Assembly (NCBI GenBank): GCA_016791265.1
Contig: JAEUMY010000004.1
Coordinates: forward strand, 186,001 to 250,000
Origin: Betaproteobacteria bacterium
GTDB taxonomy: Bacteria > Pseudomonadota > Gammaproteobacteria > Burkholderiales > Usitatibacteraceae
Direction: 5' to 3'
Length of the DNA: 64,000 nt
In this document: piece after piece, positions 47,501 to 54,985 of the stretch
Layout: the number at the start of each line of letters is the position of its first letter
Position numbering within the stretch: position 1 is the first letter of the stretch
Program-made: the position numbers and the translations under genes
The notes under the pieces: model-generated
The model's input: the letters and a program-made list of their open reading frames with translations, nothing else
Database searches by the model: none
What the model was told of the DNA's origin: nothing

Positions 47501-47718
47501 CCAGCCGACACTCGGCCCAGATAAGTCCAGAGCCGCGTGTGCGCGGCCTTCGACAAGGGCTTCACCTCGCGCGCGTACAAGGTCTCGCGCGAGTCCGCGC
47601 GCAGCACTCTCACCGCCGTGTCATTGGCCCAGACAACGCGCGAAATGTGAATATCCTGCACCCAGCAGGCATCGGCTGAATCGGCGTAACGACTGAGGTC
47701 CGCGTCGGTCAGAATCAT
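44557..47718 (-). CDS. PAS-GGDEF-EAL cyclic di-GMP signalling protein
   Basis: 1053 residues, soluble. Several PAS/PAC repeats fill about residues 1-610 (for example VVYIDRDRHYRFVNKTYCNW; MAVATFDEQDRVRFANRALC; SQWTGRASEVFGWEEKEAIG). The GGDEF domain (about 615-780) has an intact RTGGDEFMLLVG. The EAL domain (about 810-1050) has EALLRWRHPVRGLVPP, NLSAMQLKQRDLA, IDDFGKGFSSLTQL and the late Lys and Glu (EGVET), so both synthase and phosphodiesterase may be active, with the net sign unknown. It reads upstream of the kinase gene; the two may share a transcript. Confidence 0.95.
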   Translation of the reverse strand: MILTDADLSRYADSADACWVQDIHISRVVWANDTAVRVLRADSRETLYAREVKPLSKAAHTRLWTYLGRVSAGQEIETQWTTFSHGQPVTLMAKVRAFRTGQDRLALFFEARPIGDSMCAEGLRMLEASRHSMAFYSLYSLAGAVLENNASCLREFGDRSGTAGDHFLRLFADARDGERIRNEVITAGEFRGRALINAPRGKRWHLLLALSILDPVDGQRVIHAESIDIHEQVEAETRAVEAERLLQEIADEFPHPVVYIDRDRHYRFVNKTYCNWLGLARDRILGRTLVEVAGQEVEDIVDRSWAALVAGERVNYERSANYAGRGERWIRVDVVPHMTGQGNSLSGLFVLGYDIHAEKLAEAGRRSSERQLEIITDTLPMAVATFDEQDRVRFANRALCDWFGLRREAVIGRHAAEVFGNQVYDETYPVMQRARAGESVQVRRRSATNGLTRWVDASVTPFDDGDDNRKGVLAVYADVTKRVQANEALNRARNALTAHLANTPLAVLQLDANQRMSQWTGRASEVFGWEEKEAIGHSLDELRIFDEEGRERFAQECARLERSETDRFTASWRNTRRDGGVLHGEWYVSVLRDASQAVTSYLMLVQDVSARVQAERHLQYVANHDVLTGLANRSQFQERLKAEIARARRLNHSVAVVLVDLDRFKFVNESLGHSVGDALLQEVALRFADKLPAGDLLARTGGDEFMLLVGPGGNDKDSGQGLARAEALRKLLTRPFQVAGQSLYVTASIGVAVFPYDADSDTDLIKYADWAMYRAKDGGRNCVQVYSHALASDVPVRLSLESELRRATELDQLELHYQPKQNLVTQRITGAEALLRWRHPVRGLVPPDEFIPLAEESDLILQLGSWVIRKVTSQIALWRQQFGAVPQIAINLSAMQLKQRDLAKEILAALQEAGLPGSALMVEVTETGVVSDPLLATITLELLRDHGVHAAIDDFGKGFSSLTQLKRLPIDALKIDSSFVRDVVIDRDDAAIVQAIIGLARNLDLQVIAEGVETSGQMGFLVNHGCSEAQGYLISRPLPAEDFAHRFLAAPSG

Positions 47719-47811
47719 GGGTGCCGCCTTGTTCTCATGAGTGCAGGCGTTCCGGTATCTTCAACCAGCTTTGCCCGCGAGACAAGCGCGAATGCATCGA
47801 TCCCAACGAAA

Positions 47812-47841
47812 ACGCCCATCCCGCATTCGCGGGATGGGCGT
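47812..47841 (-). terminator. Intrinsic terminator after fhs
   Basis: On the reverse strand: ACGCCCATCCCGC, four-base loop, GCGGGATGGGCGT, then TTTTCGTT. It lies just past the fhs stop and before the GGDEF-EAL gene. Confidence 0.9.
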
Positions 47842-47872
47842 CAGATTCGCGTCGAACTCTGACTGATCCGTG

Positions 47873-49543
47873 TCAGAAAAGGCCCACGATCTTCCCGTTG
47901 TCGTCCACGTCGATGGCGTTGGCCGACGGTACCTTGGGCAGCCCCGGCATGGTCATGATGTCGCCGCACACCAGCACGATGAACTCCGCGCCGGCGGCGA
48001 GCCGCACCTCGCGAATATTCACCACATGCCCGGACGGCGCGCCGCGCAACTGTGGGTCGGTCGAGAACGAGTACTGCGTCTTGGCGACACAGATGGGATA
48101 GTGGCCGTAGCCCGATTCCTGCAGCTTCTTTATCTGGCCGCGCACTTTGCTGTCGGCGGTGATGTCGGACGCGCCATAGATTTTCGTGGCGATGGCTTTC
48201 ATCTTGTCCCAGAGTGTGTCCGCCTCGTCATAAACAAACTTGAAGTTGTTCGGCTTCTCACACATGTCGACCACGATCTGGGCGACTTCGGCCGCGCCTT
48301 TGCCGCCGTCGGCCCAGTGCTTGGCGACGACGATTCTCGCACCGCGTCGGGTGACGCGATCCACCAGCAAATCGAGTTCGGCCTGCGTGTCGTGCGTGCG
48401 ATGGTTGATGGACACCACGCAAGGCAAGCCGTAGTTGTTTTGCACGTTGTCGATGTGGCGTTCGAGGTTGACGATGCCCTTTTCCAGCGCCGCCACGTTC
48501 TCCTTGCTCACCTCCTTCACATCCATGCCGCCGTGATACTTGAGTGCGCGGATGGTGGCGACGATCACCACGGCCGAAGGACGCAGACCGGATTTGCGGC
48601 ACTTGATGTCGATGAACTTCTCGGCACCCAGATCGGCGCCAAAGCCGGCTTCCGTCACCACGTAGTCGCCCAGCTTGAGCGCGGTCTGGGTGGCGAGCAC
48701 GGAGTTGCAGCCGTGGGCGATGTTGGCGAAGGGGCCGCCGTGGATGAACGCCGGGCTGTTCTCCAGCGTCTGCACGAGATTCGGCGCCAGTGCATCCTTG
48801 AGGAGCGCCGTCATCGCGCCTTGTGCATTGAGGTCCTTGGCAAGGATGGGCTTCTGATCCTTGGTGTAGCCCACCACGATCTTGCCCATGCGCTCCTTCA
48901 AATCCTTGATGCTGGTGGCCAGACAGAAAATGGCCATGATCTCGGAGGCCACCACGATATCGAACCCGTCCTGGCGCGGATAACCGTTGGCCGGACCCCC
49001 CAGGGCGATCGTGATGTCGCGCAGCGCCCGGTCGTTCATGTCCAGCACGCGTTTCCACGCGATGCGGCGCACGTCGAAGCCAAGCTCGTTGCCCTGATGG
49101 ATGTGATTGTCGATCAGCGCGGCCAACAAATTGTTGGCGAGCTGAATGGCGCCGAAGTCGCCGGTGAAATGCAGATTGATGTCCTCCATCGGGACCACCT
49201 GCGCGTAACCGCCACCGGCGGCGCCGCCCTTCATGCCGAACACCGGGCCAAGCGAGGGTTCGCGCAAGCAGATGATGGCTTTCTTGCCGATGTGATTCAG
49301 CGCGTCACCCAGACCCACTGTCGTGGTCGTCTTGCCCTCGCCCGCCGGGGTGGGCGAAATGGCGGTCACGAGAATGAGCTTGCCGTCCGGCTTGTTCTTC
49401 AGCGTGTTGATGTAGGCCAGCGAAATCTTGGCCTTGTAGTGCCCGAAGGGTTCCACCGCCGTCTCGGGGATGCCGAGTTTGGCGGCGACGTCCCCGATGC
49501 GCTTCATGGTGGCCTTCTGGGCAATCTCGATATCCGACAACAT
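47873..49543 (-). CDS. fhs: Formate-tetrahydrofolate ligase
   Basis: Makes 10-formyl-THF from formate, ATP and THF, feeding purN. 556 residues from ATG at 49543 ([20 protein letters not shown]), preceded by GGGGAG; the longer frame is shadow. Marks: ATP-binding [40 protein letters not shown] and [15 protein letters not shown]. Includes a one-mismatch palindrome copy (VNIR). FNR-like sites lie upstream. Confidence 0.97.
   Translation of the reverse strand: MLSDIEIAQKATMKRIGDVAAKLGIPETAVEPFGHYKAKISLAYINTLKNKPDGKLILVTAISPTPAGEGKTTTTVGLGDALNHIGKKAIICLREPSLGPVFGMKGGAAGGGYAQVVPMEDINLHFTGDFGAIQLANNLLAALIDNHIHQGNELGFDVRRIAWKRVLDMNDRALRDITIALGGPANGYPRQDGFDIVVASEIMAIFCLATSIKDLKERMGKIVVGYTKDQKPILAKDLNAQGAMTALLKDALAPNLVQTLENSPAFIHGGPFANIAHGCNSVLATQTALKLGDYVVTEAGFGADLGAEKFIDIKCRKSGLRPSAVVIVATIRALKYHGGMDVKEVSKENVAALEKGIVNLERHIDNVQNNYGLPCVVSINHRTHDTQAELDLLVDRVTRRGARIVVAKHWADGGKGAAEVAQIVVDMCEKPNNFKFVYDEADTLWDKMKAIATKIYGASDITADSKVRGQIKKLQESGYGHYPICVAKTQYSFSTDPQLRGAPSGHVVNIREVRLAAGAEFIVLVCGDIMTMPGLPKVPSANAIDVDDNGKIVGLF
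48011..48022. repeat. GCGAATATTCAC, one-mismatch copy, in fhs
   Basis: One base differs. In fhs it encodes VNIR, codon-aligned like the ANIR copies. Confidence 0.8.
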
Positions 49544-49612
49544 CGCGTTTCTCCCCTGACAGGCTGTTGGTTGTGTGGAAAAAAGTATGCGTCTCGCGAC
49601 GAATGAGTCACC

Positions 49613-49626
49613 TTGATTGAAGTCAA
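49613..49626. promoter_or_regulatory. FNR/CRP-type site between fhs and the YbaK-like gene
   Basis: TTGATTGAAGTCAA fits TTGAT-N4-RTCAA. It is about 70 bp upstream of fhs and 77 bp upstream of the YbaK-like gene, so it could control either. Confidence 0.5.
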
Positions 49627-49685
49627 GTAAGATTTGCCGCTCGCGCGCTTGAGAGCGAATCATCATCTGATCAATCACCAGCACG

Positions 49686-49699
49686 TTGACTCAAATCAA
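49686..49699. promoter_or_regulatory. Second FNR/CRP-type site, next to the YbaK-like start
   Basis: TTGACTCAAATCAA fits TTGAY-N4-ATCAA. It lies three bases before the ATG of the YbaK-like gene, where a bound protein would block expression; as an activation site for fhs it would be far upstream. Confidence 0.35.
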
Positions 49700-49702
49700 C
49701 CC

Positions 49703-50218
49703 ATGAATTCCGCACCACACCCGGAACCGCATCCCGACTTTGCGCATCCGGCCATCGTCCGCGTGCGCGACGCGCTCGCCGCGCACGGCCTCATCGACCG
49801 CATCCGCCTGCTCACCGAGTCCACGCACACGTCACAGGCAGCCGCTGATCATCTTGGTTGCGATGTGGGTGAGATCGCGAAGTCCGTCATCTTCCGCGCG
49901 AAGGAGAGTGATCGGCCGGTGCTGGTGATCGCAAGCGGGCGACATCGCGTGGATGAAAAGCGCGTGGCCGCCGCGCTGGGCGAGGCGCTCGGCAAGGCCG
50001 ACGCCGAATTCGTCAAGGCGCGCACGGGCTTTGTCATCGGCGGCGTGGCGCCGGTGGGACATCTCGAAACACCCATCTGCTTCATCGACCGCCAGCTTTG
50101 CGAATATTCGCAAGTGTGGGCGGCGGCGGGGCTGCCCAACTCACTGTTTCATCTCACGCCCGGGGAGCTCTTGCGCATCGCCCCCGGCGCGGTCATCGAT
50201 GTCGCCAAGGCCGCCTGA
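49703..50218 (+). CDS. YbaK/EbsC-like aminoacyl-tRNA deacylase
   Basis: 171 residues from ATG at 49703. The YbaK fold shows in the lysine motif EIAKSVIFRAK, GRHRVDEKRVAAALG and the TGFVIGGVAPVGH loop. These proteins hydrolyse mischarged tRNAs such as Ala-tRNA-Pro or Cys-tRNA-Pro in trans, or are of unknown specificity. Divergent from fhs; two more small genes follow. A palindrome copy encodes CEYSQ. Confidence 0.9.
   Translation: MNSAPHPEPHPDFAHPAIVRVRDALAAHGLIDRIRLLTESTHTSQAAADHLGCDVGEIAKSVIFRAKESDRPVLVIASGRHRVDEKRVAAALGEALGKADAEFVKARTGFVIGGVAPVGHLETPICFIDRQLCEYSQVWAAAGLPNSLFHLTPGELLRIAPGAVIDVAKAA
50100..50111. repeat. GCGAATATTCGC palindrome, exact, in the YbaK-like gene
   Basis: Encodes CEYSQ. 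Flanks extend it to the 16-bp TTGCGAATATTCGCAA. Confidence 0.95.
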
Positions 50219-50220
50219 TC

Positions 50221-50679
50221 ATGTCCAACTTCTACATCGCGCATGAACGCAATCAGCTGTTTCGCCGCATGGAGCGCATCACGGTCGACATGATGTCGGA
50301 CAACGGCGTCGTGTCCGGGCATCACACGGTTCTGCATCTTTCGCGCGAACTCGATGCGCTACTCGCCGCCGACGACGATTCGCCGCGTGGCAGCCTGTGG
50401 TCCCGCAATGTCATGCGTTGGTGGGTGCTGAACCTCGCGCCGTGGCCGGAGAAGGTGCCGCGCGACCCCAACGAACTGTCCGGGTTCGCGCCCGCCGCGG
50501 AGGCGGAGCGCTTCGGCCGTGATTTCGACGCGCTGACCGAGTGCATCCGTCGATTCGACGCGCGCGTCAGCGCGGGCAGCATGGGGCCGCACCCGCGCTA
50601 TGGCGCCCTCTCGCGCGATGACTGGGGCAAGTATCTGTATCTGCACATCGATTGGCATTTGTCGAAGCTCGGGCTTTAG
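50221..50679 (+). CDS. DinB-superfamily protein (DUF1569-like)
   Basis: 152 residues, starting two bases after the preceding stop. Helical, with GHHTVLHLSRELDALL near the start and HPRYGALSRDDWGKYLYLHI plus DWHLSKL at the end, which gives the three spaced histidines of the DinB metal site and matches DUF1569. Function unknown; related proteins are thiol S-transferases or damage-responsive. Unrelated to DinB polymerase despite the name. Confidence 0.8.
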   Translation: MSNFYIAHERNQLFRRMERITVDMMSDNGVVSGHHTVLHLSRELDALLAADDDSPRGSLWSRNVMRWWVLNLAPWPEKVPRDPNELSGFAPAAEAERFGRDFDALTECIRRFDARVSAGSMGPHPRYGALSRDDWGKYLYLHIDWHLSKLGL

Positions 50680-50690
50680 GAGGGACATCC

Positions 50691-51161
50691 ATGCATCCGA
50701 ACGAAAAAGTGATCCACGATTTCTACACGGCGTTCGCGAAGCTCGATGCCGATGGCATGGCGAAGTGCTATCACCCGGATGCGCAGTTCACCGATCCGGC
50801 GTTTCCGCTCCTGAAAGGGACTGAGGTGATGGGCATGTGGCGCATGCTGGTGTCGCGCGCGAAGGACTTCTCGCTCACGCATAACGCGGTCAGCGCCGAT
50901 GATCAGGGCGGGCGGGCGCACTGGGAGGCGAAGTACACGTTCTCCAAGACCGGCCGGCCGGTACACAACCGCATCGATGCGATGTTCGCCTTCAAGGACG
51001 GCCTCATCATCCGCCACATCGACCGATTCAGCTTTTGGCGCTGGGCCGCGCAGGCGCTGGGCCCGGTGGGCCTCGTCGCCGGCTGGTTCCCGCCGCTGAA
51101 GTGGGCGGTGCGCAAGCAAGCGCGCACCGGCTTGGACCAGTTCATGGATCGACAACGCTGA
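50691..51161 (+). CDS. NTF2-like / SnoaL-type protein
   Basis: 156 residues from ATG at 50691, preceded by AGGAGG. The NTF2-like cone fold is recognisable in VIHDFYTAFAKLDADGMAKC, YHPDAQFTDPAFPLLKG and the closing DGLIIRHIDRFSFWRW. The C-terminal 35 residues form an amphipathic or membrane-touching helix (ALGPVGLVAGWFPPLKW). No catalytic residues can be assigned. Part of the run YbaK-like / DUF1569 / NTF2-like / EamA. Confidence 0.8.
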   Translation: MHPNEKVIHDFYTAFAKLDADGMAKCYHPDAQFTDPAFPLLKGTEVMGMWRMLVSRAKDFSLTHNAVSADDQGGRAHWEAKYTFSKTGRPVHNRIDAMFAFKDGLIIRHIDRFSFWRWAAQALGPVGLVAGWFPPLKWAVRKQARTGLDQFMDRQR

Positions 51162-52054
51162 ACGCCGGCCCATCCACCGACGCGCGGCAAGGCCTCGTTC
51201 TCGGCCTCTTCGCGGTCGCGCTCTTCAGTCTCACCCTGCCCGCGACCCGCGCGGCGGTGAGCCACTTCTCACCCTGGTTCGTCGCGTCCGGTCGCGCCGT
51301 GGTGGCGGCACTTCTGGCGATCGCGGTCTTGGCGGTCCTGCGGCCGGCACTGCCCACATCGGCGCAATGGCGGCACTTGGCGCTCATCGCACTGGGCGTG
51401 GTGTTCGGCTTTCCTTTTTTCACGACCTGGGCCATGCAACATGTGCCGGCCGCGCACGGCGCGGTGGTGCTGGCACTGCTGCCTTTGATGACCGCGCTGG
51501 CCGGCGCGTGGGTGGCGCACGAACGGCCGGGCGCGCGGTTCTGGAGTCTCGCCGTGCTAGGCAGCGTGGTCGCGCTGGGGTACGCCCTGCGCCGGGGCGG
51601 CGGGGGCTTTCACGCGGCTGACTTCGCGTTGATCGCGGCCATCGTCTCGGCGGCACTGGGCTATGCGCTGGGTGCGGCCACCTCGCGGTCGCTCGGCGGC
51701 TGGCAGACCATCTCGTGGGCGCTGGTGCTGTCCCTGCCGATCAACGTCCTCATCGCCGCCATCACCTGGCCCGCGGATGCGAATATTCGCAACGCCGACA
51801 CCTCGGCCTGGGCGGGCTTCGCCTATGTGAGCGTGGTCAGCATGTATCTGGGCTTCTTCCCGTGGTATCAGGCGCTCGCCATCGGCGGCATCGCGCGAGT
51901 GGGGCAGATCCAGCTTCTGCAACCGTTCATGACCTTCGCCGCCTCGGCGCTGTGGCTGGGCGAGGTGATCGACATCCAGACCATGCTGTTCGCGATCGTG
52001 ATCGTCGTCATCGTCGGCATCGGGCGGCGGGCGCCGATCCGGCGTGCCGACTAG
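51101..52054 (+). CDS. EamA/DMT family permease
   Basis: Ten predicted membrane helices in two EamA repeats (first begins GLVLGLFAVALFSLTLPATR; second AADFALIAAIVSAALGYALG). Members export amino acids or metabolites; the substrate is unknown. The start is uncertain: no ATG fits. GTG at 51101 gives 317 residues but overlaps the NTF2-like gene by 61 bp; CTG at 51158, overlapping that gene's TGA, would place the first helix at a more usual position. A palindrome copy encodes ANIR in a loop (DANIRNADTSAW). Confidence 0.82.
   Translation: MGGAQASAHRLGPVHGSTTLNAGPSTDARQGLVLGLFAVALFSLTLPATRAAVSHFSPWFVASGRAVVAALLAIAVLAVLRPALPTSAQWRHLALIALGVVFGFPFFTTWAMQHVPAAHGAVVLALLPLMTALAGAWVAHERPGARFWSLAVLGSVVALGYALRRGGGGFHAADFALIAAIVSAALGYALGAATSRSLGGWQTISWALVLSLPINVLIAAITWPADANIRNADTSAWAGFAYVSVVSMYLGFFPWYQALAIGGIARVGQIQLLQPFMTFAASALWLGEVIDIQTMLFAIVIVVIVGIGRRAPIRRAD
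51779..51790. repeat. GCGAATATTCGC palindrome, exact, in an EamA gene
   Basis: Codon-aligned, encoding ANIR in a predicted loop of the permease. Confidence 0.95.
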
Positions 52055-52065
52055 GGCGGCGCTGG

Positions 52066-53748
52066 CTATCCGGTGAGCACCCGGTTGCGCCCCTGCTTCT
52101 TGGCCGCATAGAGCGCCTCGTCCGCGCGGCGCACGATGCTTTCAACCGAGTCACCGGCGCGCAACTCGGTCACGCCGATGGACAGCGTCACCGCCAATGC
52201 CGGATCGAGCGTGGACCAGTCGCGTGTATCCATGCGCACACGCAATCGCTCAAGCATCTGGCGCGCGCCATCCACCGACGTGCCCGGCAGCACCAGCACG
52301 AATTCGTCGCCCCCAAATCGGGCCGGCAAGTCGGCGCCGCGACACGCCTCGCGCAGACCCTCGGCCACCGCCTTCAGCACGGCGTCGCCCAGCGTGTGGG
52401 TGAAGGTGTCGTTGATGTGCTTGAACGCATCCACATCGATGAGCGCGAGCGCGAGCGTCTCGCCATCGCGCATCTCAGCCACCAGTTCCGCGAGGCGCGC
52501 GTCGAGATGGCGTCGATTGGCGAGCCCGGTCAAGGCGTCATAGAGCGCATCGCGCTGGTGGCGGTCCGCCGCCGCCGCCAATTCGGCGTTGCGCGCGGAA
52601 AGGCGCTCGGCGCGCATGCGATAGGCATCGGCGTCGCGCCGCGCCTGCTGATACTGCACCCAGATCGCGCGGGCGCGGGCGGTCGCATCCAGCTCGCGCC
52701 GCAGCATGACCTCGTGAATTTCCATGAAGTGGCGATACTGCGCCAGCGCCTCGCGATAGTCGCCGCGCGCCTCGCACCACTCGGCCAGTCCCTCGTGCGC
52801 CTTGGCGATGAGATGCTGCACATTGACGCCCGAGGCCAACTGCATGGACTGGTCGAGGCAATCGCGCGCCTGCAGGAAGGCGCCTCGCAGGATGTGCAGC
52901 TTGCCCAGGTGCATGAGCGCCTCGGCCTGCACGTGAGAGTTGGCCATGTCCCGGCCGTGGTTCACCACTTCCTCGAAGAGCGTCCACGCCTCCTCCCAGC
53001 GTCCGGTGGACACGTAGAGCGCGCCCAGCGTGCCGGCGCAACTCGCGGCGTCGCGCACGACGGACGGCGGACCGATGCTCGCGCGAATGCGCTCGCAAGT
53101 CTCGATGCCGGCACGAAAGTGCGCCGCCGCCTCCGAGTCGCGGCCGGCTTCGCAGGCCGCCACCCCCATCTTGTGCAGCACACTGGCGCGATTCACCTCC
53201 GCACGGCGGCGGTCGAAGTCGTCTTCCGAGCGTCGTGCGATAGCGATGGCGGCATCCAGATGCGCCATCGCCTCGGTGTACTTCTGCTTGCTCATCAGGA
53301 TCGCGCCCAGCGTGTTGTGCGCGCGGAAGGCGAGCCCGTCATCCGGCACCAGTTCAAGCATGCCCAGGGCTTCCATGAGCGCGGTGTGCGCCTCCTCAAG
53401 CGTGCCCATCTGGTAGTGGCAGGCCGCCGCCGACAAGAGCGCGCCGGCCAGACCGGATGGATCCTGCGCGGCTTCAGCGATGGCGCAGGCATCGAGGCAG
53501 CATTGCAGACCCGCGATGTACTCGGCGCGAAGGTAGAGACAAATGCCGCGCGTGCATAGCGCGCGACCGCGCCCGGCCTCGTCATTCAACCGCGCCGCGA
53601 TGGCCTCCGCGCGCTCAACCTGGGTGAGCGCGCGCGGCGCGTCCCCGGCGCGGGCGAGCGCGACGGCGTATCGGTTCAGCGCGTCGAGTCGCGCGGCATC
53701 GTCGCCGGCGGCGTCGACCTCGCGTTCAAGTGCTGCGATGGGGTCCAT
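52066..53748 (-). CDS. TPR-domain diguanylate cyclase
   Basis: 560 residues from ATG at 53748 (MDPIAALEREVDAAGDDAAR), no membrane helix. About residues 20-370 are TPR-like helix pairs (AHNTLGAILMSKQKYTEAM; LMHLGKLHILRGAFLQARD), then a coiled coil, then a GGDEF domain (about 395-560) with intact RFGGDEFVLVLPG. No EAL domain, so it is a likely c-di-GMP synthase whose input is protein contact through the TPRs. Confidence 0.93.
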   Translation of the reverse strand: MDPIAALEREVDAAGDDAARLDALNRYAVALARAGDAPRALTQVERAEAIAARLNDEAGRGRALCTRGICLYLRAEYIAGLQCCLDACAIAEAAQDPSGLAGALLSAAACHYQMGTLEEAHTALMEALGMLELVPDDGLAFRAHNTLGAILMSKQKYTEAMAHLDAAIAIARRSEDDFDRRRAEVNRASVLHKMGVAACEAGRDSEAAAHFRAGIETCERIRASIGPPSVVRDAASCAGTLGALYVSTGRWEEAWTLFEEVVNHGRDMANSHVQAEALMHLGKLHILRGAFLQARDCLDQSMQLASGVNVQHLIAKAHEGLAEWCEARGDYREALAQYRHFMEIHEVMLRRELDATARARAIWVQYQQARRDADAYRMRAERLSARNAELAAAADRHQRDALYDALTGLANRRHLDARLAELVAEMRDGETLALALIDVDAFKHINDTFTHTLGDAVLKAVAEGLREACRGADLPARFGGDEFVLVLPGTSVDGARQMLERLRVRMDTRDWSTLDPALAVTLSIGVTELRAGDSVESIVRRADEALYAAKKQGRNRVLTG

Positions 53749-53929
53749 GAAGAACGACCGGATCACGCGGTTGGCGCGATCCGATCCGGGAAGATATGAC
53801 CCCGAGAATACGGGGCGAAGCATCACGCGCTTGTGGTGAATACCATCACCCGGCACCGGCTGTCATCGGATTTCGACCGACCGTCGGATTCGACCCAGGC
53901 ATTCCCTGATGCCGAGTCGGATTTCGACC

Positions 53930-54814
53930 TCAGGGACGCTGCTGGGCGCTTTGACGCAACACGATGACATTGCCCGCGAACGACAGGGCGATGCCGGCCC
54001 AGGTCGCAAGCTGCCAGCGAAAGCCCTCGAACATCGCCGAAATGAAGAGCGCGATCACCGGCACCATGACGCCGATGTAGCCGGCGCGGCCCGCGCCAAT
54101 GCGATGCAGCAGCGTGTAGTACGCCGCGAAGGCGACAATGGAGCCGAAGATGGAAAGATAAAGCAGCGAACTGATGTACGGAAACGTGAGCGGCAGCTCG
54201 AACACCCGGCCGGTGACGAGCGAGATGAGCAAGAGCGCCATCGTGCCGTAGAACATGCCCCAGGTCATGGTCTGCCAGACCGGCAGGCCGTGATGGCTGT
54301 TGCGCGTGACAAGGCCGGATGCGACCGCGGAGATGATGACCGCGATGGCGGTGAAGGCGCTTCCCAGCGCGACGTTGCCATCGCCGCGCAGGGTCGCGAA
54401 CTCGGGCCAGAAGATGATGACGATGCCGGCGATGCCCAGCAGCGCGCCCAAGGTGACGCGCAGGCTCATAGGCGTGCCGTAGAACACGCGGACGACCAGC
54501 ATGTTCAAAAGCGGGCTCGCCGAGTAACCCACCGCCACGAGGCCGGACACGACATGCATCTCCGCGTGATAAACGAAGATGTAGCTGATGCTGAACATCA
54601 GCGTGCCCTGCAGCGCCAGCAGCGCATGCTGCCGCGGCGTGAAGCGAAGCGGGAGTTTCTTGAACCAGCAGAACGCGAAGAGGATCGCCGAGGCCAGCAG
54701 GAATCGGTAGAAGAGCGACACCTCAGGCGCGACGGTGCCGAGCTGGAACTTGATGGCGATCCAGGTCGAACCCCAGATGAGCACGCAAAGGAAGAAGAGA
54801 TTCAGGGTGGCCAT
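53930..54814 (-). CDS. EamA/DMT family permease
   Basis: 294 residues from ATG at 54814 (MATLNLFFLCVLIWGSTWIA), which begins directly with the first helix and the conserved W-G-x-T/S of the family; the longer frame to 54871 adds a soluble tail of no family character. Ten helices in two repeats. Substrate unknown. It is a distant paralogue of the EamA gene at 51-52 kb; they are not adjacent or in tandem. Confidence 0.9.
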   Translation of the reverse strand: MATLNLFFLCVLIWGSTWIAIKFQLGTVAPEVSLFYRFLLASAILFAFCWFKKLPLRFTPRQHALLALQGTLMFSISYIFVYHAEMHVVSGLVAVGYSASPLLNMLVVRVFYGTPMSLRVTLGALLGIAGIVIIFWPEFATLRGDGNVALGSAFTAIAVIISAVASGLVTRNSHHGLPVWQTMTWGMFYGTMALLLISLVTGRVFELPLTFPYISSLLYLSIFGSIVAFAAYYTLLHRIGAGRAGYIGVMVPVIALFISAMFEGFRWQLATWAGIALSFAGNVIVLRQSAQQRP

Positions 54815-54893
54815 GAAAGCCTGCGACGCGCGGATGCGGGAAACGTCAGTATGCGGGCCGCATGCTGACACTCGGTGTCACGATTTCAGCCTT

Positions 54894-54905
54894 GCGAATA
54901 TTCGC
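54894..54905. repeat. GCGAATATTCGC palindrome, exact, intergenic
   Basis: Between the S9 peptidase stop and the EamA permease start, both on the reverse strand. Confidence 0.95.
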
Positions 54906-54985
54906 AGTGAGGAATCGCGGGGGAAGAAAGCCATTCGTGACGGCGTCGGGCGGCATGGGGCGGCCTGGGCCGCCCCGCCGCCCGC

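Noticed and set aside
44872..47679. 935-codon open frame on the plus strand opposite the PAS-GGDEF-EAL gene
   Set aside because: It is a codon-periodicity shadow of the real gene (His/Arg/Gln-rich, no domain); GC-rich genes produce such frames.
47870..49606. 578-codon open frame opposite fhs
   Set aside because: Shadow frame of fhs; no recognisable domain.
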